Positions 25,724 to 36,888 of a stretch of DNA of 64,000 bases are shown here, piece by piece (positions within the stretch are counted from its first letter, which is position 1; each line of letters opens with the position of its first letter). This DNA is from Phycomyces blakesleeanus NRRL 1555(-) (taxonomy: Eukaryota; Mucoromycota; Mucoromycetes; Mucorales; Phycomycetaceae). The DNA lies in contig NW_017265136.1 of the NCBI RefSeq assembly GCF_001638985.1, forward strand, positions 1,844,269 to 1,908,268, written 5' to 3'. Under the pieces are notes generated by a model, which saw only the letters and a program-made list of their open reading frames with translations, did not search any database and was not told the DNA's origin. Both the position numbers and the translations under genes were made by a program.

Positions 25724-28540
25724 GACAAAAAATAAAGTGTTGTAATCTAGTTTCTTTTTGGTTTTTGCGAATGTACAAGGTAAATTTGTGATCAAGAAGA
25801 TGAGAAAGGAAGTGAATTGAGTGTGCAAGAAAGGAACCTAGGCGACTTAAAAAACCCTAAAAAGAAAAAGAAAAAAAGAAAAATGAGGGATCCGTCATTA
25901 TCGGTATGCAAGTTTAACAGTCACCTCGCTAGTGCGTGTGCACGGCATTTAAATACAGTTAGTTTGAAGAGGTATTACAGTTTTAACACTTCAAACACAG
26001 AAAATGCTATGTTTTTTTTGGACGAATCAAAATTAAAATAAGACAAAAAGTTTACCTTTTTTGGATAAAATAAAATAAAATTAAGTTCAGATATTTGGAA
26101 AATTGAATTCAGACGGAAAGATTACATTTTAAAAGATAATGTGGTTTATCTGTAGGGTGTAGGAAAGAGTTATATTAATCATACAATGCGTTGATTATCG
26201 TTATATGCTGAGACTTGGTACTGAAACCTGAACGAGCGGTTGTTATTGGCTATTTTAGAGAAAACAAGAAGATGTCAAAGATATTTTTCATAGCTAAAAT
26301 GTCATGATTCCAAACAATATCACTAGCCTTTTTTTTTTGACACTACAATATTGAATGCACTCTTCGCTTTGATTCTCTAGGCATTACATTTTTGACATCT
26401 TTCTCTCTCCACAGAAGCTACATACTTGGCTTGTTCAATATTCATTTACCACTCAAAGAGAAATATTACTACCAGGATATCTCTATAAAGTCTTTATTAT
26501 CGAATTCAATGGCCCTGGTCTCTTCCCTATCATGCTTGCCAAAAAATTACAGTAAAAAAAAGCAGCGATTGCTGTTATAGCAGGCTTTGAGCTACTGTTA
26601 AGGAAGGGGAGGAGTGTATAATAGGTTAAGCCTTTTTCTTTCTGTCTTAACACCAGCAGATTGTCTCGTATTGTACTTCTCACTGTTATAGGTAAAGCGC
26701 TAGCAGATTTCGTCCTTGGCTTTTTTTAATATAGCCTTTAAAATTGAATATTTATCGGTATAAGTTTTCGATAAGGCAGGTGAGTTGATTAGCCTTTGGT
26801 CTCTGCGGGTATTTTTTCAAAAACCTTTTAATCACAAAGGTTTCTTTCTTTTTACCAGCATCAGAAGATTACTCCATTTGATTTCTCTTCGTATATAATG
26901 TACCTGTTGATCTTTCTTGAGTATCCAAATCTCAAGAATATCATAAATTTTCAACATCGCTTTTCGTTTTCCGTTTAAATGTCTCAAGTGTATGCTGTTT
27001 ATCTATTTCTGCCTGTATCTTTTTAGAAATATGATAAGGAGTGGCAGAAGTATATGCAGTAGGTACAGAGTTATAAGCTGTTACCACAGAAAAAAGAGCC
27101 GAGTTAACCAACTCGATACCTTGGAAAAAATAAGCAAAGGGTATTCTCGTTATATGAATGTTTTAATACTTAGTTTTCAAAAACTTTGGTATTTTTGATA
27201 GACTTTCAGATATACTCTCTTGATTCCGTTCGATTGATTAGTAACATTTTATACTAGAAAAAAATAGCATCGATGTAATAAGTTTAGTTGCTGGTGAAGT
27301 TGGAATATAAGCTTCGTTCATTCAGGAAAAAATCAATAAATTTATGAATTTTTTTTTGCTATTTCATTGTTTTTAGGGGTTTGACAGTTCACTTTAAGGG
27401 TATTGTCTAAATCAATTTTATTCTCGTAAACGGCTATTAGGGCTTTCATTCTCTTTATATGTATTCCATCTTTTTTGCTATATTTCTAATAGCTTATTCT
27501 CTGTCCTTTTAATTATAGTGTTCACTCTCCCCAAGTCATCTCCTGTCTCAAGATTTACATATTTAGTAACTTTTAATTCTAGTTCCGAATGTTTAATCGG
27601 AGTTTGCTTTTCTAAGTACCTGACTTTCATTTGTGTTTTATCCATAAAAAAATAGCATTTTCTGAATTTGAAGTGTAAAAAACTGTAATATGCAACGTTT
27701 GATGAAACCCGTTTACCCAAGGAAAAAGACATCACATCTCGAACAAATACAATATCTAATAATTAAGAGAAAATACGGGTTTGATCCCTGAAATAATAAT
27801 AGTAAGAGTACATATAATATATACATACATAGTAAGAGACTAAAACGCCTATTAGTAAATCTTAAATAAAATCATAAATCATAATTCGGTCTCGTCAAAG
27901 AACCCATTTCTTTTGTGTGTATTTCATACACTATAAAGAACCTGCTTATTCTGGAATCAAACTGAAAGCTCCTTTATTTTTAGAAAGTGTGAAATACTAT
28001 ATGTGTTTACTATTCTCTTGGCCATCAAATTTATGGATATTATTTTGGTATTGGGGAAGTTTCTAACATCAATGTTGGGCATTCTTGGTCTCAATTTACT
28101 ATATTTTGGATCTTCTTTAGCTTCTTCTTTTCTTAGTGTTCGATGGTCCCGTTGTACTAGAAAATATAGTCTAATAAGTCATCCAGCATGTGTTCTTGGG
28201 ATGTCCGGCGCAGTTTGTACAACATGGGCATTTTTCTCTTCATTATAGCAATATAATACACAGAATTGAATTCATATCTTTGAAAAGACAGTTATAAGCT
28301 CCTTTGAACCAGCAATTAATACTCCTTTGCTATAAGAATTCTAGGCGCAACGATAATTATAGATACTAATATTAAAGCATTGGAGTTCCAGCTATATATC
28401 TTTAAAAAAAACACTTAATCTTCTGTCGAGAACTTCTTTGGCTCTTTTCTGTAACTAATATGTAAAAGAAATAGAAATAAAAATACTTAATAGTCTTTTA
28501 TAACACACACGCACACATATTGAGTACTTAAAATGTCTGC
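25724..28540. other. gene-poor AT-rich DNA upstream of insulysin
   Basis: About 2.8 kb with the insulysin promoter at its left end. Frames at 27478-27735 (-) and 28003-28248 (+) are short and lack family features. No RNA gene is visible. The sequence lacks long microsatellites, unlike spacers in the gene-dense part, and looks like aged transposon-rich DNA. Confidence 0.5.
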
Positions 28541-29575
28541 ATTGTGTCATAGACCCTCGCTGCCAAAAATGTTTGGATCCCCGCAAAAATGCAATAAATT
28601 AAGAAAAGTAAAATAAAAAGAAGAAAAAAACTTTTTCCCAATTTTATTAATCGAATTCAATACTCAAGATACCTCTTCACCAGAAAACACCTGCGGTCCA
28701 TACAAGAAAAGCGATTCCTACAAATATAGAGTCGTTATGTACCTACATTTAACAGATTACACGGTAGCATGGACTTCATTAGTGGTAGGCATGAGTCTAT
28801 CGACTGTCAAGTAAATCATTAAAAGAGTATATGAAACAAAATCTCCAAAGCCAATACGAGATTCCAGGCGACCTAAAAATATTGGCAAAAGGACAGAAAT
28901 ACATCTTGTCCAAGTAGTTTGAAAGGATCCCTTTGCCTCATATTATAGGCTAAAAGTCTCTTTAAAGAAGATGGAGGTATTTGTCTGTAGCAAGACAATA
29001 ATCGGTTGCCTCAAGCGTTTGGGCTTTGGATTATATACCGCAGCCTGCAAACCGGCCAGAACAAAAACTCACAAGAAAAGACGATTGGATTGGACTCGTG
29101 AGCATGTCAATTGGGCGGATTACCAGTGGAAAGGTGTAGTGTGGTCATATGAATTACAATTTACAGTAGAGGGGAACGATGAAGGAGCTAGGTCGACCAG
29201 AAAAGTTGGTAAAAGGATAGCGTAAAGATCTGGCGCTGTTTTTGGGCCTTTGGTGCTCCTTTATTGCAACGTAAACCGAGACCAATATGTGAACACTTTG
29301 GCTCTGAACTTCCTCCCTTAGTCCCAAAATCTTTTGCAGGAACAGAATAGGCGCCTCATGTCCCAAGAAGACAACGCCAGATGTCATGCTGGGTCATTCG
29401 AGGTGGTAGAAAAAGTGATGAGAGGGCCAGTATAAACAATGTTAATGACTTGAAGGTTGTAATGCAACGAGAGTGACGAAGAATAGATGTTGAACTTGCA
29501 TCAACTTTGATCGGCAGCATGCAACATCGATGCCAGGCTGTAATTGAGACCAAAGGAGGTCATACCAAATATTAA
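28541..29575 (+). mobile_element. degenerate Tc1/mariner transposon
   Basis: Pieces of a Tc1-family transposase can be read through several frames from about 28845 to the stop at 29573-29575. The longest intact stretch (28971-29225) has KTIIGCLKRLGF, KRRLDWTREHVNW and VVWSYELQF, where the expected first catalytic Asp of the VVWSDE motif is Tyr. Further on are FGPLVLLYCNV, NRDQYVNTLAL, INNVNDLKVVMQRE and the C-terminal SMQHRCQAVIETKGGHTKY. The segment carrying the second and third acidic residues (the PDLNPIEHVW block) is missing. The element is therefore dead. A possible degenerate terminal repeat lies at 28545-28583 (CCCTCGCTGCCAAAAATG). Boundaries are approximate. Confidence 0.85.
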
Positions 29576-29744
29576 TTTTTATTTATTTTTTATATCTCAA
29601 TAATAAACATGCATATTATCTTTTATTTGAAGTTTGAAGTTTGAAGACTTTGGCTATAATTACTGATGAGCATTTGCATGTTGAATATATGTCATGATTT
29701 CTTTCATGGATTTTTTGGACTCAGAAGTCGAAACGTGTTTGACC

Positions 29745-30012
29745 GTGGCTGCAAAACACTATGCGTTTTTTTTGGACCAATTATAAGAAAAAAATAGGCA
29801 CCTAAAAAAGGTATAGCTCTTCCATGCCTAAACTATTTTATTGGATTAGATTGAGAATAATCTAAAATCCCATAAATCGTATTTGCCAGAAAGCGAAACT
29901 AATAGGCTAAAATATGGAACGCTATTGGCTATAAAAATTACGGACTCTTAAGGGAATTACGAGGTCGGTAATCTTTAAGTCGGATTTATAAATCCTGCCA
30001 TTTCCTACAGTG
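29745..30012 (-). repeat. dispersed repeat copy A (terminal CACTGTAG)
   Basis: Read on the minus strand from 30012, this begins CACTGTAGGAAATGGCAGGA and continues through GCCAATAGCG, AATACGATTTATGGGATT, TCTAATCCAATAAAATAG, GCTATACC and TTTTTAGGTGCC to CTTATAATTGGTCCAA. The same ordered blocks occur on the plus strand from 59371, where the start is CACTGTAGTAAATGGCAGAA. The identity is patchy with indels, so both are old copies. The shared sharp start at CACTGTAG suggests that this is an element end. Probably a non-autonomous transposon or its relic. Confidence 0.65.
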
Positions 30013-32413
30013 ATATATAATTCATCAGTCATAAACCAAAACATATGGACTTCACTTCCAAAAGATGACGCTAAGCATAGAATTTAATTGGTGTAAAAAC
30101 CATCGAGACTACTTTGTAAAACTGATGTTTTTTTTTCGGTAAGACATTTTCGATATGAGCTACAAATCCACTATATTTAGGAGCTTATATATATATATTG
30201 CATTTGCAATTGCGGCTACATTACCGAGTATGCTGATGAGTACTTTTACCCTAATAAATAATATAATTTTCTAAAGGGCACCATTAGGAAGAAAGTTTTT
30301 AAGTCAGGACTTGACGACTTTCAATCTTTTAACTTATCGGCACCCTTCGCAGATATCATCTTTTATTGGACAATAATGCGGGCTCAAAAGTATAAGTCTA
30401 AAGGCTTTAAATTTTAGCAATCTAAATTCTTCAACTTTAAATGTTTGAGCGATGAGAATTCTAGTAATATGTTGTGTAGTAATGAGAAAAACTCAGTGAT
30501 AAAGAAAATTGAAATAATATAGGGCAGCTAGCTCATAGCCAGGTTATTCGAGCTACCAACCTCATCAGAGTTAAAAAAATATGATATGCACCTTTTCTTT
30601 TGTTAGGTAGCGTATTTTTGAATAAATATTTAAAAATATATATTAATTATGGATGGGTTGTTTCTCTTGGGTATTTGAAGGATATTTTGCAGCTAGTTGT
30701 GGTTTCCCCCAAATATAAATATATAATTTATACCATTAATAGTGTTTCGACCGTTTTGTCAACAGAATTGCTGTGTGCATGCATCATACATATTTCAGCA
30801 CATGGCATCGGTCAGAAATTAGGTTATTATACCTTTTAATATGATAGTATTAAAATACGCTAGGAAATGTTGATTTGAATATGTCCCAGGTTTAAACCAG
30901 GTTAATAGATTCTTTTATACTACTTGTAACTCTTTTCTCTTTGTATGTATATACTAACTGACTAGTGTAAGAGTAATACTAAAACGTATGTTGAATAATG
31001 TAGTTAGGTGCATAAGTAACGGTAACCAAGCAAGATATGGTAGTATGTAAGTAGCAGTGGTATGTAAACACTATGTCTGAGTACCCCTACTGCTTTTTAA
31101 ATGTCTTGCTATTCTTTTAGTGTACTTTCCAAAAAAGGACATGACCCTTTCATAAAATATGTCATCGCCAAAACAGGAAATTAAGGGTCAGAAATCGATA
31201 TGTACCGTCCCTGATCAAATTATTATTAATATTTTTTTATTGTACTATACCAATTGTGAATTTATTGGTACTGAGTAGAGAGGATCGGTTACCTGCAGTA
31301 CTACGCAATTAGATACTTATTGACAGACTTACTCTTCATTTTGTCCCAAAGTAAGTAAAGTAATTGGAAGTGGATCATTTTATCATTAGCCCTCAAATTA
31401 GCTTTTTTTTATCTTTCTTTTTCTCTATGTGTGTGTTTCTGTTTAGCTTTATATTTATTTATTTATTTATATTCAAAAAAATTCCCGCCTTTGCTATTTC
31501 TTTGAAGGGTATCCACCTGACCCTCCCGTCTTAACCTTTGCTTTCCCTCTCCCATTCATCCAGAAGATTACTGTAAAAGGCTTTAATATGTTTCTTCTAG
31601 TAAGATGGTCAAAGCGTCCCATATTTTCCAGTTCTTGCAGTAATAACCATAGTTTAATAAAAATAAAATAAAATAAAATAAAATAAAATAAAAAATATAT
31701 ATGCAAAAAATTAATACATAAATAAGAGCATGGATTCTCAATCCTTCTTTCTCTCTCTTTACCCCAGATAAACTTTCTTTACAGTCAATCACTAACCCAA
31801 AAGTAAAAATATAATAGTAAAAATAAAAAGCAATATCTCGGCTATTTTCATACCGTCTTTTTTTTCCCTTTCCTTCATTCCCCCGTGTAAGACGACCAAT
31901 AGGCGATTTAAGTTCAAACGCTGTACATGTGGAGACTATATCTATTTCTCTACTGTTGTGGCTTTTTTGTTTTTTTTTAGCTGTTGGTTTTCTGGGGAAG
32001 GAAACAGTATCAGATTGATAAACAAAATGTGCTACGTCTCATATAATAGGGTGTCCAATCCAAGCACAGTGTGATGATTGTGTGAGTTACCATGGTGAAA
32101 AATAATAATAAATAAGTTTTCCAACCCTGGTCCAGTGTATTCCGCGCAGCCCCGCCTATTTTAATTGGTCGCTGAAAGATACGGAATGGTGCGGGCAAAT
32201 TTCCCGTGCCACGTTTGTGAACCTTATCAAAATGCAAGTATTTTTAAGTACGTCGAAAGGTTTTGGCTAGATTTAAGAGCCACTCTCCCCCTTCTTTATT
32301 TCAGGAACGAACAAATCAAAGGTCATCTTCTCCAATTCATATATATATATATATATATACGTTTTTATAGTAGAGATCGAATACAGACAGTTTTATTTCG
32401 GTCACACCTACCA

Positions 32414-32434
32414 GGGGGGGGGGGGGGGGGGGGG
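32414..32434 (+). repeat. 21-base poly-G tract
   Basis: An uninterrupted run of 21 G lies in otherwise AT-rich DNA. Such a run can fold into G-quadruplexes and is rare in this window, where all other long homopolymers are A or T. Its exact length may be an assembly artefact. Confidence 0.85.
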
Positions 32435-33212
32435 TTACTTTTATATCCCAAATTCAGGTTTGTCTTTTCTTCTTCTCATGAACCGAAGAATATCATTAGT
32501 GTAAAGAATAAACACAAACCGTAAAGCTTTATAAAACAAATAAGCTAGATAGCTAGCTAACAATTCCTAGCTGAATCCTGGTGTTAATTGAATCCTAATT
32601 CTGGGATTCTATTTAATAAACTTTGGTCTCTTGTCATTACCACATCATCGCCAACTATAAAACAAAACCGATTTATAGATTCATATACATACATACATAC
32701 ATACATAATTAACTACGTTTTTTTTTTGTTTCTCCTGCTTTGAAATCCGTTCCAAACTGCGTAACTGAGCTGAGCTTTAAATCCTCTCAACTCGTTCTTA
32801 CTAAATAAAGAACGATTGATGATGACAGTGATGAACTTGTAATACAATTTTTTTTAAAAAGAAATTAAAGAAAAAAGAAGACCAAGACCAAGAGCAACAC
32901 TTGACGATCGTAAATTGTAAGCTGTAACTTGTATACATAGTGTTCCTAGGTTAAAGTCTCAAGATACTTAGGCCGCCATTAGTTCTTAATCAAATTTACT
33001 TCTTTTCAGAGACATAAAGGGTGGATAATTTAACAACAAATAACTCTAAAACAAATTACCATCTTTTTGAAAGTCAAAATTGAGTAGTCCAAAGGACCTT
33101 GACAAGCCAATAAAAACTTTTCAAGGCACACTGTCTAATTTTGCTGAGTTTATCTCATAACCTGACAAAAGAATACACAAAAAAAAAGAGCGGCTTCATT
33201 TTTTCCTCTTTT

Positions 33213-33220
33213 TATAAAAG
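33213..33220 (+). promoter_or_regulatory. TATA box of the sugar transporter
   Basis: TATAAAAG lies 63 bp upstream of the transporter ATG. It is followed by a CT-rich stretch, as is typical of strongly expressed fungal promoters. Confidence 0.6.
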
Positions 33221-33282
33221 GGCCCTTGACTGTCTGACCAATAACTTTTTATTCCTCTCTTTCTCACTTACACACACACAAC

Positions 33283-34930
33283 ATGAATTCCAAAGACGCC
33301 AAGTTACGACCCTTTGTCGTACTCTGCGTAATCATCGCAAGTTTTGGTGCTTTGAACAGTGGTTTCAATACTAGTGCCCTGAATATCCCAGGCAATTCAG
33401 TCAAAAACTGTCCCGGAGTAGAACCCGGTGTTGTTACATATTATCCCAATTCTTCCCTTCCTCAATGTATTCCTATGGGAGACTGGATTTGGTAAGTGAC
33501 TTTACAAACATACAAAAAATAAAGAATAGGAAAAATCAGCGGGAAATTCATCGACTTACATTTCTTTTATATATATATTTTTTTTATATAGGGGTGTAGC
33601 CACTGGTATGTTTGCTGTCGGTGGTCTTGTAGGCGCAATGATCTCCGGCCCTGCTTCAGAAAAATTGGGCCGTCGTGATTCTATGCTTGTCCTCAATATA
33701 TCCTTCTTCATCGGTGCCGTCCTTCTCTCTACTTGCACAACAAGTGCCCAGTTCGCCATCGGCCGTATTTTTGTTGGTATTGGATCAGGTTTCATGACCG
33801 TCGTAATTTCAATGTACATTGCCGAAATTTCTCCCCCTGCGTATCGTGGTGCCCTTGGTTCTTTCCTTCAGCTCTTTATGACCATCGGTATTCTCATCAT
33901 CGAATGTATCAGTATTGGTCTCTCATCTGCTATCGGATGGCGTATCATCACTGTTATTACCATCGTACCCGCTATTATTCAAATGATCTGTTTACCTTTC
34001 TGCCCTCGCTCCCCTCGTTGGTTGATCAACCAGAACCGTATCGACGAAGCCCGCACACAGCTCCTTCGTCTGCGCAACGGAGATATCGAAGAAGAATTTA
34101 CTGACATGATTCTTGGTCTCACCAAGGGCGGAGGAAAGAAGACCCCTGTTGCTGTCGACGGATCTACTTCTAATGATGCTGACAAAGATTCCGCTACCTC
34201 TGGATTCGATAACACCCGTCATGAAGCCTCCAACGAGCCTTTCGAAGGAGAAGTTAGTCTGTCCTTCTTACAAGTCATGTCCATTCCTGTTCTTGCCTTG
34301 TTGACCATGAAGATGATGGTTGTTCACGCCTCTTCCCAGATCTCTGGTATCAACGCCGTCATGTACTATTCCACCGATATTTTCGAAATCTCATTCGGCG
34401 ACACTGCCAAATACGTTACCCTTGGTGTTTCTGCCCTTAATGTCTGTATGACATTTGTCGGTCTTGCTCTTGTTGATCGTCTCGGTCGTAAGATGCTCCT
34501 GTTGATTTCTGCCGTCGGCATGTGCGTCTTTGCTGTTGTTATGACCATCTCCCTTATCTACACCGTCTCAGCTCTCCAGGTTGTTTGCATCATGATGTTC
34601 GTTGCCTCTTACGCTGTTGGCTTGGGTATGATTCCCTTTATTATCACTGCTGAAGTATACCCCACCTATGCTGTCGGTGCCGCCTCTTCCGCTGCCTTGG
34701 TTATCAACTGGTTGTGTAACTTTATCATTGGTCTTGTATTCCCTGCTCTCCAGAGTGCTTGTGGCGCCTATGTCTTCTTGATCTTTGCTGGTATCTGTCT
34801 CTGTATTGCAATCTTCATCTTCTTCTTTGTGCCCGAAACAAAGCGCAAGTCTATTGAGCAGCTAGGCCAAGAACTCGGATGGGCCAACCTCGATCTTGAG
34901 ACTCTCTTGGCCAAGAAAGAAAAGAACTAA
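33283..34930 (+). CDS. MFS sugar (hexose) transporter, GLUT type
   Basis: Two exons (33283-33491 and 33592-34930) encode 515 aa. This is a 12-helix plasma-membrane sugar porter. The signatures are present: helix 1 VVLCVIIASFGALNSGFNTSALN; GRRD after helix 2; the helix 4 region GRIFVGIGSGF; ISPPAYRGALGSFLQL; the central-loop CPRSPRWLI (PESPRWL variant); helix 7 ASSQISGINAVMYYS; DRLGRKMLLL; and the C-terminal PETKRKSIEQL. The N-terminal extracellular loop is longer than usual (NSVKNCPGVEPGVVTYY) and Cys-containing, a feature of GLUT-like fungal porters. The central loop is extended by a Ser/Asp/Gly-rich insert. Codon use is visibly biased to C-ending codons, suggesting high expression. Substrate is inferred to be glucose or a related hexose. 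Confidence 0.93.
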
Positions 34931-36654
34931 GGCCAAATGTCTTTATTCTTCTTACTTTTATTTTATTTTTATTTTATTTTTTAACTCTCACGCACGCATT
35001 ACCTTTCTCTATTTACATTTTTCTCTTGAAGAAAAAGAGAATTCCCGTTTTTTATAATTAGTACTCTCATACCGGTAAAAGCCATTTCACCTTCTACCTT
35101 TCTATTTCTTGTTAGTTGACTGAATTATCGTCTTCTTCAAGCTCTGTATCTTTTTCCCTTATTCAGCATTGAAACAAATGCTACAATGTAAATTACTTAT
35201 TTCCTAGTTTATTTTATTTTGCTTTACGACCTTGTCAATAGAGTTTCTTTCAAACCAAATACATTTTTTTTTCTCTATCTCTGTAAATCAAAAGCTTATT
35301 TCAGCTGTATTATAATATAATGTTGATATTGAATCTAATATGTCTGGCCTTTGTACAATGTAACATTTGATTTCTTCTTCTATGTTTCTCAGTCTTTAAA
35401 TTCATTTTACTATCAACGTTTTCTTCAGAGAAAATTAAAGTATATTCCAAAACCTCAAAGTTTATATTTAATTTACACTGTATTTAACAAGACTCGGCTT
35501 TAAAGTAAAAGAGCATTGTGCTTATTACCTATGTGTCTATTAGCTCTTTTTTTCTCTAGTAGACATCTGTGGAACATTTGACTATGACAAATAAGCCAGA
35601 AAAAGTTTCAAGTCTATCAAATTCTCATAAGACAGTTGTCCCTGAGGTTTTTTTTTGGTAATATCTGGTTGTAATCCCATAGACACGACAGTACGGAACA
35701 CAATTAATTAAATACAAGAATGGTTAAAGAAGGTGTGCTATGAAAACCAAAACATTCAAAGTCATCTAGTTAATGTTTTCAATACAACAGCACACACAGT
35801 TGAAAGCAACCATGCTTTCTTTTGGAATTTTCAGCCTAATATTAAAGTCGATTCAATATTAGGCAAGAAAAGAGTTTTGTGAGATAGAGTCTTTATCATG
35901 AGATGAACTGTCAGTTTTTCACTAAGATACAGTATAAATACGACAGGGATTACATATTAGTCTTCTGTTTGTCTTTCTAAAAATGTAATTGTGGCCCAAA
36001 CTGAAGAAAAATTCGAGTGTGAAAATATTGTTTTTTTTTGTAAAGAGGTGTTTGAGTCCAGAATGGTAGAAATGATAATTGTAGAAGATTTAGTTAATTA
36101 TTTATTTTTGTAAGGAGCAATCGAAGTTTAGGGTTCTATTGTGAGAATCACTATGGAGAGGATTTAATGCTGTATGAAGATAAAGCAATGGTTCTTTAAA
36201 GTCACATAATATTATTGCAAATATTACTAGACAAACTTAGAAATAATATTGCAAACCATGATTAAAGTAACAAGTCTTTTTGGTTTGTTCGATTCTACCA
36301 TTTCGTTACAATAAAATATATAATTATTTTTGTTTGATCCAATAAGAGTATATTTTAATTTGTTTTACTGATGAAGTATTGTTTGACTTTTGTAAATAAC
36401 AGCATAATGTTTAAACTTGATATTGAGACAGGCTTATTTTCTTTTAGTTTCTAGATAAATAGGGATTACTTTGTAGACTTACTATGTAAAAGAATTTAAA
36501 CTACCCTTTCGGGCAAAACCGTTATCTGTACAGCAATTTCTCTTGTGAATAGCACGGGTCTGATATGACCTTTTCAGATCGAAAGAGGGGGGGTACTGAA
36601 CATCTTTTTGGATATATTGATATTTCTATCCTACAGTATACTGTAGGAATACTT
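34931..36654. other. spacer downstream of the transporter, no gene seen
   Basis: AT-rich DNA that starts with T-rich 3' flank (TTTTATTTTT repeats at 34960-34980). No coding frame above noise and no RNA motif was found. Confidence 0.5.
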
Positions 36655-36888
36655 TCAAATCGAAAGTTTTATTGGGGCAAGCTCTTTCGTGCTACACGTA
36701 GACTTAGATAACATATAAGTTACTTTGCTTATAAAACATTCGTAGATGTATATTATTGCTGACTTGAATGAATTGCTTCTGGTTCTGATTTCGCCGTGTA
36801 GAATTGATGTTGGACCAGAGAGTATTCTTCTTATTGTTGGGGTAGTATCTTTTCCCTCCGTTCCGTCCCCAAAGACAACCAACGGCAC
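36655..36888 (-). pseudogene. Fanzor/TnpB-like RuvC fragment (relic)
   Basis: A 77-codon frame with no ATG begins VPLVVFGDGTEGKDTTP and contains SGPTSILHGEIRTR, then IIYIYECFISKVT. From memory this order (VVFGDG, a Gly-rich loop, then a strand ending D-E-Y-x-T-S-K-x-C) is the RuvC-II region of the OrfB/TnpB-like proteins widespread in Mucorales. Here the key Glu would be in YECF and the expected Cys of the zinc ribbon is Thr. Stops flank it on both sides and no RuvC-I or RuvC-III part is adjacent. It is a fragment, not a functional gene. The family call is recollection and unchecked. Confidence 0.45.

Larger units (their letters stand above)
30013..33282. other. gene-poor region before the sugar transporter
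   Basis: About 3.3 kb without a convincing gene. It contains an (AAAAT)n run near 31660-31690, an AT repeat at 32340-32358 and a 21-base G run at 32414-32434. The last 70 bp are the transporter core promoter. Confidence 0.5.

Noticed and set aside
25724..25828. Hydrophobic in-frame extension before the insulysin ATG, resembling a signal peptide
   Set aside because: The extension starts from TTG, not ATG, and Ste23/insulysin enzymes are not usually secreted this way; the MPSEPNQ start fits the family.
28003..28248. 81-codon frame with hydrophobic and Cys residues
   Set aside because: No recognisable domain on either strand; may be transposon debris but nothing supports a specific call.
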